From Caldisericia bacterium (GTDB lineage: Bacteria > Caldisericota > Caldisericia > B22-G15): a DNA stretch of 15,286 bases. The first letter of the stretch is position 1; each line of letters begins with the position of its first letter. The notes beneath the pieces are model-generated. The model saw nothing but the letters and a program-made list of their open reading frames with translations. It ran no database searches and had not been told where the DNA came from. Shown one piece after another: positions 1 to 7,287 of this stretch. The DNA is taken from NCBI GenBank assembly GCA_021158845.1, contig JAGGSY010000171.1, forward strand, positions 1 to 15,286. Reading direction: 5' to 3'. The translations under genes and the position numbers were made by a program.

Positions 1-1007
1 AACTGCTTTAGAAATCTTTTATCATTCTCGAAGAAAAATCTTATATCCTTTATTCCATACTTGAGCATGGCTATCCTTTCAACTCCCATTCCAAAGGCAA
101 ATCCCTGCCATTTCTCAGGGTCATATCCAACATTTTTAAGCACCTTTGGATGAACCATTCCTGCACCAAGAATCTCAATCCATCCAGTATATTTACAAAC
201 AGGACACCCTTTTCCGCCACAAAAGATACAACTTACAGCCATCTCAATTCCAGGTTCAACAAATGGGAAGTATGAGAGATAAAATTTTGTTCTTGTTTTC
301 TCTCCAAATATCTTTTTTGCAAAAAGATCAAGAATTCCCATTAAATCTGTCATTGAAGTCTTCTCGTCTATCATGAGACCCTCTACCTGATGAAACATTG
401 GGGAGTGTGTAGCATCAAAGGAGTCTCTTCTATAACACTTTCCTGGTGAAATCATTCTTAAAGGAGGCTTAACTTTCTCCATGGTTCTTATCTGAACTGG
501 AGAGGTGTGCGTCCTTAAAAGTAGTCCCCCGGGAAGAAATAGAGTATCCCACATGTCTCTTGCAGGATGATACTTTGGTATGTTTAAGGCTTCAAAATTG
601 TAATAGTCAGATTCTATCTCCGGACCTTCATATATGAAAAAACCCATCTTTAAAAAGATATCCTCTATCTCTTCCAAGGTTTGAGTAATTATATGTTTTT
701 TTCCTACCTCAACAGGATAACCTGGAAGAGTGATGTCAACCTTCTCTTTTTCAAGTTTTTTTTCAAGTTCTTTCTCTCTTAAACTTTTCTCTAAATCTTT
801 TATTCTAACTTCAATCTCCCTTTTGATTCTGTTAACTGAAATTCCATAATCCTTCCTCCTCTCCTTTGGAACCTCTTTTATTTTATCCATGAGTTCCTTT
901 ACAATACCCTTCTTTCCAAGGTATTTAACTCTAAGAACATTCAACTCCTGAAGAGTTTTTACTCCCTTTAGCTCATTATTAAATCTTTCAAGAATCTCCT
1001 TTTCCAT
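1..1007 (-). CDS. pheS: Phenylalanyl-tRNA synthetase alpha subunit, 3' end cut by window edge
   Basis: The catalytic subunit of the cytoplasmic (alpha-beta)2 enzyme that charges tRNA-Phe. I translated 335 codons from the ATG at 1007. Residues 1-90 form the Lys/Glu-rich N-terminal coiled-coil arm that grips tRNA. The class II core follows, with MWDTLFLPGG at 152-161, motif 2 around GKCYRRDSFDATHSP (189-203) followed by FHQVEG, and motif 3 GMGVERIAMLKYG (306-318). Residues 260-271 carry CxxC-x4-CxxC (C260, C263, C268, C271), a likely zinc site seen in many bacterial PheS. The last readable residues, RFLKQ, match the usual C-terminus, so only a few codons are missing. The start has the Shine-Dalgarno AAGGAG about 10 nt upstream. 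pheT would be expected beyond the left edge. The leader is only about 23 nt, so no T-box or attenuator fits. Confidence 0.97.
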   Translation of the reverse strand, partial: MEKEILERFNNELKGVKTLQELNVLRVKYLGKKGIVKELMDKIKEVPKERRKDYGISVNRIKREIEVRIKDLEKSLREKELEKKLEKEKVDITLPGYPVEVGKKHIITQTLEEIEDIFLKMGFFIYEGPEIESDYYNFEALNIPKYHPARDMWDTLFLPGGLLLRTHTSPVQIRTMEKVKPPLRMISPGKCYRRDSFDATHSPMFHQVEGLMIDEKTSMTDLMGILDLFAKKIFGEKTRTKFYLSYFPFVEPGIEMAVSCIFCGGKGCPVCKYTGWIEILGAGMVHPKVLKNVGYDPEKWQGFAFGMGVERIAMLKYGIKDIRFFFENDKRFLKQ

Positions 1008-1028
1008 TGAAAACTCTCCTTTTTGGAT

Positions 1029-1057
1029 TTGCATTTATTATAACTGAATTGTATAAT
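1029..1057 (+). promoter_or_regulatory. Sigma-70-type promoter for the flippase-like gene, apparently leaderless
   Basis: TTGCAT (1029-1034) and a consensus TATAAT (1052-1057) are separated by exactly 17 bp. The expected transcription start is about 1064-1065, which is the A of the ATG at 1065. No Shine-Dalgarno sequence precedes that ATG. The promoter overlaps the divergent pheS promoter. Confidence 0.7.
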
Positions 1058-1065
1058 TATTTCAA
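1037..1065 (-). promoter_or_regulatory. Sigma-70-type promoter for pheS
   Basis: Read on the minus strand, TTGAAA (1065-1060) and TATAAT (1042-1037) are separated by 17 bp. The expected start is near 1030, giving a leader of about 23 nt that carries AAGGAG. The two divergent promoters interleave, so RNA polymerase can probably occupy only one at a time. Confidence 0.7.
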
Positions 1066-2111
1066 TGAACGAGAAAAAGATAGATTTTAAATCAATAGGA
1101 AAGAATCTGTTTCTATCTTTCCTTTTTACAATTGTTGCCATATTTATAATAATAGTTATAAGTAAGGGTGGAAATTTCTTAAAGGCAATACTTGGAATAA
1201 AACCTCTTTATTTAATTCTGTCCTTTAGTCTGGTTGGTTTAAGCTGGATATTTGAGGCGTTAAAGTTAATCTACTCTGCAAAAATTCTTGACATCAACAT
1301 AACATACGCAGAGGCCATAAACCTTACCCTTATTGGTAATTTTTTTTCTGGTATAACTCCTTTCCAGACAGGTGGACAACCATTTCAAATGTATCTACTT
1401 AGCAAAAACCACAATGTAGAGTATGGGAAGAGTGCCTTCTTCCTTCTCGTAAAGGATCTTATGACCTTTATAGCCAGAATAAGTTTGTTCCTCGCCATTC
1501 CTGTGCTTGTTGTGATATTTCGTCTCAAATGGAACCTTCCAAAATCAGTAAATATTGCCCTTGATATAGGTTTAGCATTTTATGTATTCATATCGATACT
1601 TTTGTTTCTTACATTTCTTAAGACAAGAGTTTTTGGAAACTTTATTGAGAAAATAGTTGAAAAACTGCTTCCACCAAAATTATCAAAGAAGGTGAACGAT
1701 GAGATAGAAAAAAATATACACCTATTTGAGGAAGGAAAGAAGAATTTAAGCAAAGGGAAGATTAAGGAATTAGTCATTGTTTTCTTCTATAGTCTCCTCT
1801 GTTGGCTTACATCTCTCCTCCTTCCAGTGGTGCTTTTAAGGGCTTTGGGTTCAGAATCACCGGCACTGGAGATAATATTTGTTGCTATTGTATTTTTTCT
1901 ATCTGTGGCATTTACTCCAACACCAGGTACATCTGGAGCTGCTGAACTGGGTATTGCTGTGTTTTTCTCTGCTTTTCTTCCAAGACAACCCCTTGTTGCA
2001 TTCATTCTCCTATGGAGATTCTTCTACTACTACCTTGGAATAATAATAGGTGGATTGATAGTGTTTAAAGAATTCGTCTTTAAAAAGAAAAAAGAGAGAA
2101 AAGAGAAATGA
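1065..2111 (+). CDS. Flippase-like integral membrane protein (LPG synthase TM-region / UPF0104 family)
   Basis: A 348-aa polytopic membrane protein. Hydrophobic segments lie near residues 14-32, 47-66, 84-98, 122-152, 164-185, 235-260, 266-300 and 308-335, with a basic cytoplasmic tail (KKKKERKEK). Family hallmarks are the loop TPFQTGGQPFQMYLL (98-112) and PTPGTSGAAELG (285-296), both typical of the lysylphosphatidylglycerol-synthase membrane domain (PF03706). The catalytic aminoacyl-transferase domain of MprF is absent, so this is the flippase-only type. The substrate is unknown; a lipid or lipid-linked intermediate is inferred. It overlaps the next gene by 4 nt (ATGA). The ATG has no Shine-Dalgarno site and sits at the predicted transcription start, and I see no better in-frame start. 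Confidence 0.88.
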   Translation: MNEKKIDFKSIGKNLFLSFLFTIVAIFIIIVISKGGNFLKAILGIKPLYLILSFSLVGLSWIFEALKLIYSAKILDINITYAEAINLTLIGNFFSGITPFQTGGQPFQMYLLSKNHNVEYGKSAFFLLVKDLMTFIARISLFLAIPVLVVIFRLKWNLPKSVNIALDIGLAFYVFISILLFLTFLKTRVFGNFIEKIVEKLLPPKLSKKVNDEIEKNIHLFEEGKKNLSKGKIKELVIVFFYSLLCWLTSLLLPVVLLRALGSESPALEIIFVAIVFFLSVAFTPTPGTSGAAELGIAVFFSAFLPRQPLVAFILLWRFFYYYLGIIIGGLIVFKEFVFKKKKERKEK

Positions 2112-2335
2112 TTACCATAAAGTGTGTAAGATGTGGGAAGAAACTATTCAAGTATATAAAAGTGGGAGAGGGAAGAGTGTTAAGATTATACAAGAATCGT
2201 ATAGTAAAGGATTTTTCAAAAAGAGAGGGAGATATTGTGAAGTGTGAATGTGGAAATATAATAGGGAGAGATGAGGGAAGGTGGATTAAAATGAGGCAGA
2301 GTAGTTTTACATATACAGGGAAGATAATAAAATGA
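2108..2335 (+). CDS. Small conserved-type zinc-ribbon protein, function unknown
   Basis: A 75-aa protein with CVRC at residues 6-9 and CEC at 46-48, giving four cysteines (C6, C9, C46, C48) that could hold one zinc ion. Between them lies a basic segment resembling small zinc-ribbon proteins of low-GC anaerobes (a GKGR-like stretch, then a KDR/KNRIV-type stretch). There is no transmembrane segment or signal peptide. It is translationally coupled to the flippase gene (4-nt overlap) and to the lipoprotein gene (ATGA-type overlap at 2332). The coding status is supported by the paired cysteines and tight spacing. I do not know its function; an RNA- or protein-binding accessory role would be a guess. 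Confidence 0.75.
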   Translation: MITIKCVRCGKKLFKYIKVGEGRVLRLYKNRIVKDFSKREGDIVKCECGNIIGRDEGRWIKMRQSSFTYTGKIIK

Positions 2336-3060
2336 TGAAGAAAGTAGTACTCCTGTTATTTTTATTAGTTTTCTTACTCTCCTCTTGCCAGAAAAAAGAA
2401 ACAGAAAAAATTATTGTTGGAACTCCAGATGATTTTCCTCCATTCATCTATGAGGAGAATGGTGAGCTTGTTGGTTTTGATGTGGAGCTTATGAAGATTA
2501 TATTTAAAAATCTTTCGTTGGAACCTGAATACAAAATTATACCCTTTGATGAATCCCTTAACTATCTTAAGGAAGGAAGGGTAAGAATTCTTCTTGGTGG
2601 ATACCCATTGCAATTCACTTATCCTAAAGATGTTTCCCTTACACTACCATACTTTGACATCTCTCTATACATAATTTCAAAAAAAGAGAGGCCAATTTGT
2701 TCAGTGGAGGAGTTGGAAGATAAAAAGGTAATCCTCTCACTATACACATTTTCTGAAGATATATTAAGAAGGGTTAAGAATGTGGAAAAGATTCCATTTG
2801 AAGATTTAGCTAAGTCGCTTTCAATGATTGAAGAGGGTAAAGCTGACGCACTGATAATAGAAAAACCACTGATGGACATATACGGAGTGGATAAAGAAAA
2901 ATTCAATACCACGAAGATATATGAACAGGGTTATACAATTGTACTAAAAAGCACTGATACAGAGTTAAGGGAAAAACTCAATGTTGAAATAGGAAAAATA
3001 CTAAACTCAAAGGAATACAAAAATCTACTTATAAAATGGTTCAGTTTAAATGGCAGTTAG
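2332..3060 (+). CDS. Orphan solute-binding lipoprotein (SBP_bac_3-like, diverged ligand site)
   Basis: A 242-aa protein with a lipoprotein signal peptide: Met-Met-Lys-Lys, a hydrophobic core, then LLSSC with lipidated C19. The mature part follows the family 3 periplasmic-binding fold: IIVGTPDDFPPFIYEENGE (27-45), GFDVELMKII (48-57), LPYFD (105-109) and a C-terminal EYKNLLIKWF. Compared with the binding protein at 13896-14900, the Arg that usually holds the ligand alpha-carboxylate (ER-S-K there) is replaced by Tyr (TYPK, 96-99). The Asp of the IND motif corresponds to Glu177 (IIEKP). The ligand is therefore unlikely to be an ordinary amino acid bound in the usual way. No permease or ATPase gene lies beside it. 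Two adjacent ATG codons (2332 and 2335) could both start it. Its stop overlaps that of the convergent M24 gene. Confidence 0.87.
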   Translation: MMKKVVLLLFLLVFLLSSCQKKETEKIIVGTPDDFPPFIYEENGELVGFDVELMKIIFKNLSLEPEYKIIPFDESLNYLKEGRVRILLGGYPLQFTYPKDVSLTLPYFDISLYIISKKERPICSVEELEDKKVILSLYTFSEDILRRVKNVEKIPFEDLAKSLSMIEEGKADALIIEKPLMDIYGVDKEKFNTTKIYEQGYTIVLKSTDTELREKLNVEIGKILNSKEYKNLLIKWFSLNGS

Positions 3061-4145
3061 AGTATCCATGGAGTATCAATCTTTGTTACATTTATTTTTT
3101 CATTGCCTATTATTACAGTATCCTCTTTTTTAACTACGCCTTCAGGCAACATCAACGGAGAATGAACAAAGGCAAGAACCATGCCTTTCTTTGGTTCCAT
3201 TGAACGCTGAGCCACAACTATAGTGGTTATAGGATCCTCTTCTATAAGAAGTCCCACACCATGAGTGTAGCCTGCTATATAGTAATCAAGTAAATTCAAG
3301 TCTTTGTAAACACTCTCAATTTTTGCCTCTACCTCCCTGAATTTCACTCCTATCTTCGTCTCTTTCATAGCAATTTCGTATGCTGCATTCATTGCTTCAA
3401 TGGCATCCTTTACCCTGCCTTCAGGTTTACCCAAAAAGAAGCTCCTTGTAATGTTTGCATAATAATTATTGTAATCTGCTCCAATTACAACAGAAACAAA
3501 CTTTCCTTTCTCTATATATACATCCCTGAAAGGCTCAGCATGAATTCTTGGTGTTGCTGAGACATAAACCTGAGGATGTTCACTTCCATTTCTCATAAGC
3601 TCAGCAGTTATTTCACCTATCACCTCAAGCTCGCTCTTCCCCTCTTTAATCACATCAAGAGCTTTCTTTATACCCTTAACGGCAATTTCACCAGCAACTT
3701 TTATATTCTCAATCTCCCATTCCTCTTTAAGCATCCTTAAACTCATAGTCAATGGTCTTACATCAACTATATTTATCTTTGGATTCAAAGCTTTAAAGAG
3801 TTCAAAAAATAGTAAATAGGAATCCTTCTCAATGGAGTATTCAAAACCAACATTCTTGTATCCGTTCTTTCTTATCCATGAGGTAACAAGAGCCATAAGT
3901 TGTCCCGTCTTTTGATACTCAAGTACATTCTTTATCCATGACTTCTTCATAAAAAGTTCCTTCTCATTTTTAACCACAATAACCACTGGATCTCCCTGCG
4001 CAGGAATAAGAAGGGAAGGTCTAAGCCACTTAACTCCTGTAAAATATATAAATGTGGACAGTGTTCTTATCACAGAGGCATCTATACCTTTCTCCCTCAT
4101 AAGTTCCTGAAATTTTTTCACTCTCTCCTTGAAAATATTACCCAT
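3057..4145 (-). CDS. M24-family (Xaa-Pro aminopeptidase-like) protein with degraded metal site
   Basis: A 362-aa protein with the creatinase N-terminal domain (about 1-135) and the pita-bread M24 domain (about 142-355). The fold landmarks are intact: GADYNNYYANITRSFFLG (222-239), YTHGVGL (293-299), GMVLAFVHSP (321-330) and KKEDTVIIG (339-347). M24 peptidases use five dinuclear-metal ligands, Asp-Asp-His-Glu-Glu. Here the first Asp aligns with Val220, the second with Asn231, and the first Glu with His328. Only His295 and Glu341 remain. I infer that it is not a normal aminopeptidase and may be a metal-free creatinase-type hydrolase, a binding protein or a pseudoenzyme. The start has a strong Shine-Dalgarno (AGGAGG, 5 nt before the ATG). 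The frame is uninterrupted, so it is not a decaying pseudogene. Confidence 0.9.
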   Translation of the reverse strand: MGNIFKERVKKFQELMREKGIDASVIRTLSTFIYFTGVKWLRPSLLIPAQGDPVVIVVKNEKELFMKKSWIKNVLEYQKTGQLMALVTSWIRKNGYKNVGFEYSIEKDSYLLFFELFKALNPKINIVDVRPLTMSLRMLKEEWEIENIKVAGEIAVKGIKKALDVIKEGKSELEVIGEITAELMRNGSEHPQVYVSATPRIHAEPFRDVYIEKGKFVSVVIGADYNNYYANITRSFFLGKPEGRVKDAIEAMNAAYEIAMKETKIGVKFREVEAKIESVYKDLNLLDYYIAGYTHGVGLLIEEDPITTIVVAQRSMEPKKGMVLAFVHSPLMLPEGVVKKEDTVIIGNEKINVTKIDTPWIL

Positions 4146-4171
4146 ATGAACCTCCTAAATCTTTTGTTTAA

Positions 4172-4180
4172 ATTATAACA
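4172..4180 (-). promoter_or_regulatory. Extended -10 promoter for the M24-family gene
   Basis: On the minus strand, TGTTATAAT (4180-4172) is a TG-n-TATAAT extended -10, about 27 nt upstream of the ATG at 4145. Only a weak TTAAAA lies 17 bp further upstream, which is acceptable for an extended -10 promoter. I see no terminator after the ComF gene, so read-through from that operon is also possible. Confidence 0.5.
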
Positions 4181-4241
4181 TATTATTCACCTATTTTTAA
4201 CCGCATATCTTTCAACTAAAAATATGATATATAACAACTTT

Positions 4242-4865
4242 TCAGGAAAAAAGGCTTGTTTTGGAAATTACAAGAGATAGAGAGCTTCCACCATGATTTA
4301 AAACCTCCCTCTCGCATTCTCTCATTGTGGCACCACTTGTATAGACATCATCAACTATAAGTATCCTTTTATCTTTAATTATTTTTTCTGCCCCCATTTT
4401 CAACTTGAACGCACCTAAGGGATTTCTCATTCTTTCCTGAGGAGAAATGGTAACTTGACTTCTAATTCTCTTTACCTTCTCAATGATTGGTAGATACCTT
4501 ACATCAAGTTTTCTTGCAATGCCTTTACCCATTAAAAGGAGATGCTCTGGTATATATGAGAATAAAAATCCCATGGAAGGCACAGGCACAACAATATCAA
4601 TTCTTTCGTGCTCAATTAGTTTTAGGGACTCATCTATAAGATATGGAATTGGAGAAACCTTTCCTCTTTTAATCTCGTTTATAAGTTTTTCGCCTTTTAA
4701 TCTGTAAGTGGTAATAAAGTAAAGGGGGTTTCCCATAAGTGTCCTGGCTCTACCTTTTACAAAAAGACTTTTCTTACAGTCATTGCATATGGCACCTTCC
4801 CCTTCCTTTCCACATACAACACACTCATTAATAAACAGAAAAGGAAGAATCTTAGATATGTCCAT
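4242..4865 (-). CDS. ComF-family phosphoribosyltransferase-like protein
   Basis: A 207-aa ComF/GntX-type protein. An N-terminal zinc ribbon (C15, C18, C27, C30; ECVVC and ICNDC) is followed by a type I phosphoribosyltransferase domain with the PRPP loop RILIVDDVYTSGAT (167-180). The segment RIRSQVTISPQERMRNPLGAF (133-153) is the usual RTQ...eR..N..GAF element. The RxRGFNQ stretch normally found after the PVP motif is replaced (PVPSMGFLFSYIPEHLLL, 94-111), so substrate specificity may differ. In naturally competent bacteria ComF proteins help DNA uptake and single-strand processing, but the activity of most members is undefined. The gene overlaps csaB by 14 nt and is the last gene of the envelope operon. 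Its GAGG Shine-Dalgarno lies in a possible 6-bp hairpin (4865-4882). Confidence 0.88.
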   Translation of the reverse strand: MDISKILPFLFINECVVCGKEGEGAICNDCKKSLFVKGRARTLMGNPLYFITTYRLKGEKLINEIKRGKVSPIPYLIDESLKLIEHERIDIVVPVPSMGFLFSYIPEHLLLMGKGIARKLDVRYLPIIEKVKRIRSQVTISPQERMRNPLGAFKLKMGAEKIIKDKRILIVDDVYTSGATMRECEREVLNHGGSSLSLVISKTSLFS

Positions 4866-5853
4866 CTGAGAGAAACCTCAGAAGGAGGGAGAAAGACTTT
4901 CTCTCTCTTTCCATAAATTCCTTCCTTCTTTCACTAATAATTTTCCTCCTCCCCTCTCTCTCCTCAAACACCCTATTAAATTTATCTAACCACACATCAA
5001 TAGCTTCGTTGGTTTCTATAAAATCTTCAAAACCGACCTCTTTAGAAAGAACTCTTACCTTTAAATCGTATGGAATGGGAAGAAATGGTATCTCGTTCAT
5101 TATAGAGAAGAGTATCGAGTGATACCTTGCTCCTATTAAAAATTGAGCTTCAGAAAATTTCTCAAGGACAGAGATTGGATCTTTCATGTGAAAATATGGA
5201 AGATTTAAAGTTTTTGCTATCTTTATTTCTTCCTCTGAAAAAACAACAAATTCAAAATCATAAGGGACCTTCTCTTTGAGAATAGTTATAAATTTAGTAA
5301 ATTTCTCAAGATTAAGCTCCCTAAAGTATCTCAAGGAGATAAGGATTTTCTTCTTCCCTTCCCTTCTTTTAAAATTCAACCTAAAGGCTGAATCAAAACC
5401 AAGAAACTTATTTTTTAACTCTGGAAAGAAATCAAAGGAGAATCTATCTCTAAAGATTATAAGATCTACCTTCTTGAGAGTAGAAAAGAGAAGTCTTCTG
5501 GAAATTTTTCTTATCAATGGCCCAACACCTACATTAAAGATTACAACCTTCTTCCTCAACCTCTTCATAAAATCTATGAGAAAAAGGTAGTATAAAAGAC
5601 TTCTAAAACTTGTTTTATCCTGAAATAATCCTCCACCACCGAGTATAAATGTAGAGAATTCATTTCTTATCCTTAACATATCCTTTATGGAAGTTCTATT
5701 TATACCTTTTACACCAAAGATTGATTTTCCTTTATTGGTTAAAACTATCGGCTCAAAACCATTCTCTTTTAAAAAGGAGATTTCAGATAAAAGGATTGCA
5801 TCATCCCCAAGATTTCCAAATCCGAAGTATCCCCCTAAAGCTACCTTTTCCAT
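4852..5853 (-). CDS. csaB: CsaB-like polysaccharide pyruvyl transferase
   Basis: A 333-aa protein of the polysaccharide pyruvyl-transferase family (PF04230). The N-terminal GGYFGFGNLGDDAILLSEI (7-25) matches the CsaB signature. Further family landmarks are the glycine-rich ILGGGGLFQDK around residues 70-80 and GARYHSILFSIMNEIPFLPI in the C-terminal half. Known CsaB enzymes add pyruvate from phosphoenolpyruvate to N-acetylmannosamine of the secondary cell-wall polymer, creating the ligand for SLH-domain S-layer proteins. That role here is inferred from family and context. The gene lies directly after two WecG/TagA transferases, a standard arrangement. The ATG at 5853 lies 13 nt inside the preceding gene and has only a weak Shine-Dalgarno, so translational coupling is likely. 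Confidence 0.88.
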   Translation of the reverse strand: MEKVALGGYFGFGNLGDDAILLSEISFLKENGFEPIVLTNKGKSIFGVKGINRTSIKDMLRIRNEFSTFILGGGGLFQDKTSFRSLLYYLFLIDFMKRLRKKVVIFNVGVGPLIRKISRRLLFSTLKKVDLIIFRDRFSFDFFPELKNKFLGFDSAFRLNFKRREGKKKILISLRYFRELNLEKFTKFITILKEKVPYDFEFVVFSEEEIKIAKTLNLPYFHMKDPISVLEKFSEAQFLIGARYHSILFSIMNEIPFLPIPYDLKVRVLSKEVGFEDFIETNEAIDVWLDKFNRVFEEREGRRKIISERRKEFMERERKSFSLLLRFLSDGHI

Positions 5854-6572
5854 CGCTCTGAGACAAGTCTAAACAAAAATTTAAATATCTTCAATACCCT
5901 TTTAATTCTTCTTGGCTCAAGTATGGTTCTGTATAGCCATTCAAGTCCAAGTTCCTGAATAAATTTTGGTGCTCTTTTCTTCTCTCCAGCCCATATGTCA
6001 AGACTTCCACCTATACCAATGCAAACAGGAATATCCTTAAATTCTTCTCTCCATTTATAAATCCACAATTCCTGTTTTTCGGAACCCATACCTACTAAAA
6101 GAACATCTGGCCTCTCCCTCTTTATCTCTTCAACAATCTTAACCTCCTCATCTTCATCAAAGTATCCATTAAAGGTGGATAGAATCCTTAAATTGGGAAT
6201 CTCTTTAATTAAATTCTTTTTGGCTTTATCAGCAACTCCCTCTTTTCCCCCAACAAGAACCACACCAAAACCTTTCTTTGCACATACCTTTAAAAGATCG
6301 TATGTGAGATCAATACCAGGTACTCTCTCTGGAAGTCTGTCTCCAAGTATCCTTGATGCATAAATTATTCCTATTCCGTCTGGAACAACGAGGTCTGCCT
6401 TTCTTATCACATCCAAAAATTCTTTCTTTTCAATAGCTTTTGTTCCATTCTCAGAGTTAATTGTAACTACAAGATGAAACTTTCTGGATTCGATAAAGGA
6501 AAGGAGTCTATCCAGCGCCTCTTTTCTCGTTATCTTATCCACCGGTATTCCAAGAATATCAACCCTTTCCAA
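5841..6572 (-). CDS. WecG/TagA/CpsF-family glycosyltransferase, downstream copy
   Basis: A 243-aa GT26-family transferase. It should move an N-acetylmannosamine-type sugar from UDP onto an undecaprenyl-linked acceptor at the membrane face. Visible motifs are VVTINSEN (35-42) with the conserved Thr-x-Asn, VVPDGIGIIYASR (62-74), LPERVPGIDL (80-89), NGYFD, GMGSEKQE (about 161-168) and GIGGSLDIWAGEKKRAPKF. The C-terminal tail is Arg/Lys-rich (EPRRIKRVLKIFKFLFRLVSE) and is probably membrane-associated, as in TagA. The start is TTG at 6572: it lies 14 nt inside the preceding gene and has AAGGAG 10 nt upstream. It is paralogous to the gene just upstream (6559-7287) but keeps the canonical motifs. 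Confidence 0.9.
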   Translation of the reverse strand: MERVDILGIPVDKITRKEALDRLLSFIESRKFHLVVTINSENGTKAIEKKEFLDVIRKADLVVPDGIGIIYASRILGDRLPERVPGIDLTYDLLKVCAKKGFGVVLVGGKEGVADKAKKNLIKEIPNLRILSTFNGYFDEDEEVKIVEEIKRERPDVLLVGMGSEKQELWIYKWREEFKDIPVCIGIGGSLDIWAGEKKRAPKFIQELGLEWLYRTILEPRRIKRVLKIFKFLFRLVSERWKR

Positions 6573-7287
6573 GACTCACCCTCTCCTTTAAAACAAGATA
6601 TGCAAATTTAAACAAAAGGAGTATTCTTGGAAATCTCTTTCTTGGCTGAAGTATAAATCTAAACAACCACTCAAGACCCATTCTTCGGATAAGCTTAGGT
6701 GCCCTTTTAACCTTACCTGCAAAGACATCGAAACTTCCACCCACCCCCATTGACACCTTTGCCTTTAACTTATCAAAATTATCATATATGAAGTACTCCT
6801 GTTTTGGACTGCCCATGGCAACAAAGAGAAAATCCACCTCTTTTTCTCCTATCTCATTTACTATACTGCTGGGTTTGTCAAAGTATCCATTGTGATAACC
6901 TGATATTTTGAGGTTAGGGTATCTCTTTCTTATCTTTTCTATCATCTCTTTCAATGTTTCTTCTCTTGCTCCAAGAAAGTAAACTTTTAGAGATTTTTCA
7001 TTACAGTAATCAAGAAGTGATTCAAACATATCCACACCTGTTATCCTCTCAGGGATTTTTATACCAAGAATCCTCCCTGCCCATATCACTCCATAGCCAT
7101 CTGGTAAAAGTAGATCAGAAAAAGTAAGAATTCTTTTTAGTTTCTCATCTTTAAGACTTCTCACTATCTTCTCTGGATTTATGGGAGTTATCATATGATA
7201 ACTCCCATCAGTTAAAAATTTTTTAATCCTTTCCCTTGCCTCATTGAAGGAAAGGGGTTCTACAGGTACTCCGAGAATATCCTTCAT
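6559..7287 (-). CDS. WecG/TagA/CpsF-family glycosyltransferase, upstream copy with altered active-site motif
   Basis: A 242-aa paralogue of the next gene in the operon. Shared landmarks are LLLPDGYGVIWAGRILG (59-75), IPERITGVDM, NGYFD, AMGSPKQEYFI, GVGGSFDVFAGKVKRAPKLI and the basic tail (QPRKRFPRILLLFKF). The usual T-x-N-x-E motif reads ITPINPE here, so the Thr is displaced by one residue and Pro sits in its normal place. In TagA this Thr lies in the catalytic pocket, so activity or specificity may differ. The affected codons fall in a perfect 28-bp palindrome. The gene overlaps the MIP18 gene by 4 nt (ATGA). A second sugar-transfer step or a heteromeric partnership with its paralogue are both possible. 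Confidence 0.88.
   Translation of the reverse strand: MKDILGVPVEPLSFNEARERIKKFLTDGSYHMITPINPEKIVRSLKDEKLKRILTFSDLLLPDGYGVIWAGRILGIKIPERITGVDMFESLLDYCNEKSLKVYFLGAREETLKEMIEKIRKRYPNLKISGYHNGYFDKPSSIVNEIGEKEVDFLFVAMGSPKQEYFIYDNFDKLKAKVSMGVGGSFDVFAGKVKRAPKLIRRMGLEWLFRFILQPRKRFPRILLLFKFAYLVLKERVSLGKG
7181..7208. repeat. Perfect 28-bp palindrome inside the upstream wecG-like gene
   Basis: The left half ATGGGAGTTATCAT is followed immediately by its exact reverse complement, ATGATAACTCCCAT. In the leftward mRNA this would fold into a 12-bp stem with a tetraloop at about codons 27-36 of the gene. It is far longer than chance would give in a window of this size. Confidence 0.95.

Noticed and set aside
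309..327. 8-bp inverted repeat in pheS
   Set aside because: Made of T and A runs only, weak stem, no U-tract and located mid-gene.
146..376. 76-codon plus-strand open frame
   Set aside because: It is antisense to the well-supported pheS and has no family resemblance or Shine-Dalgarno.
1008..1064. T-box or attenuator leader for pheS
   Set aside because: The predicted leader is only about 23 nt and no specifier, antiterminator or terminator stem fits.
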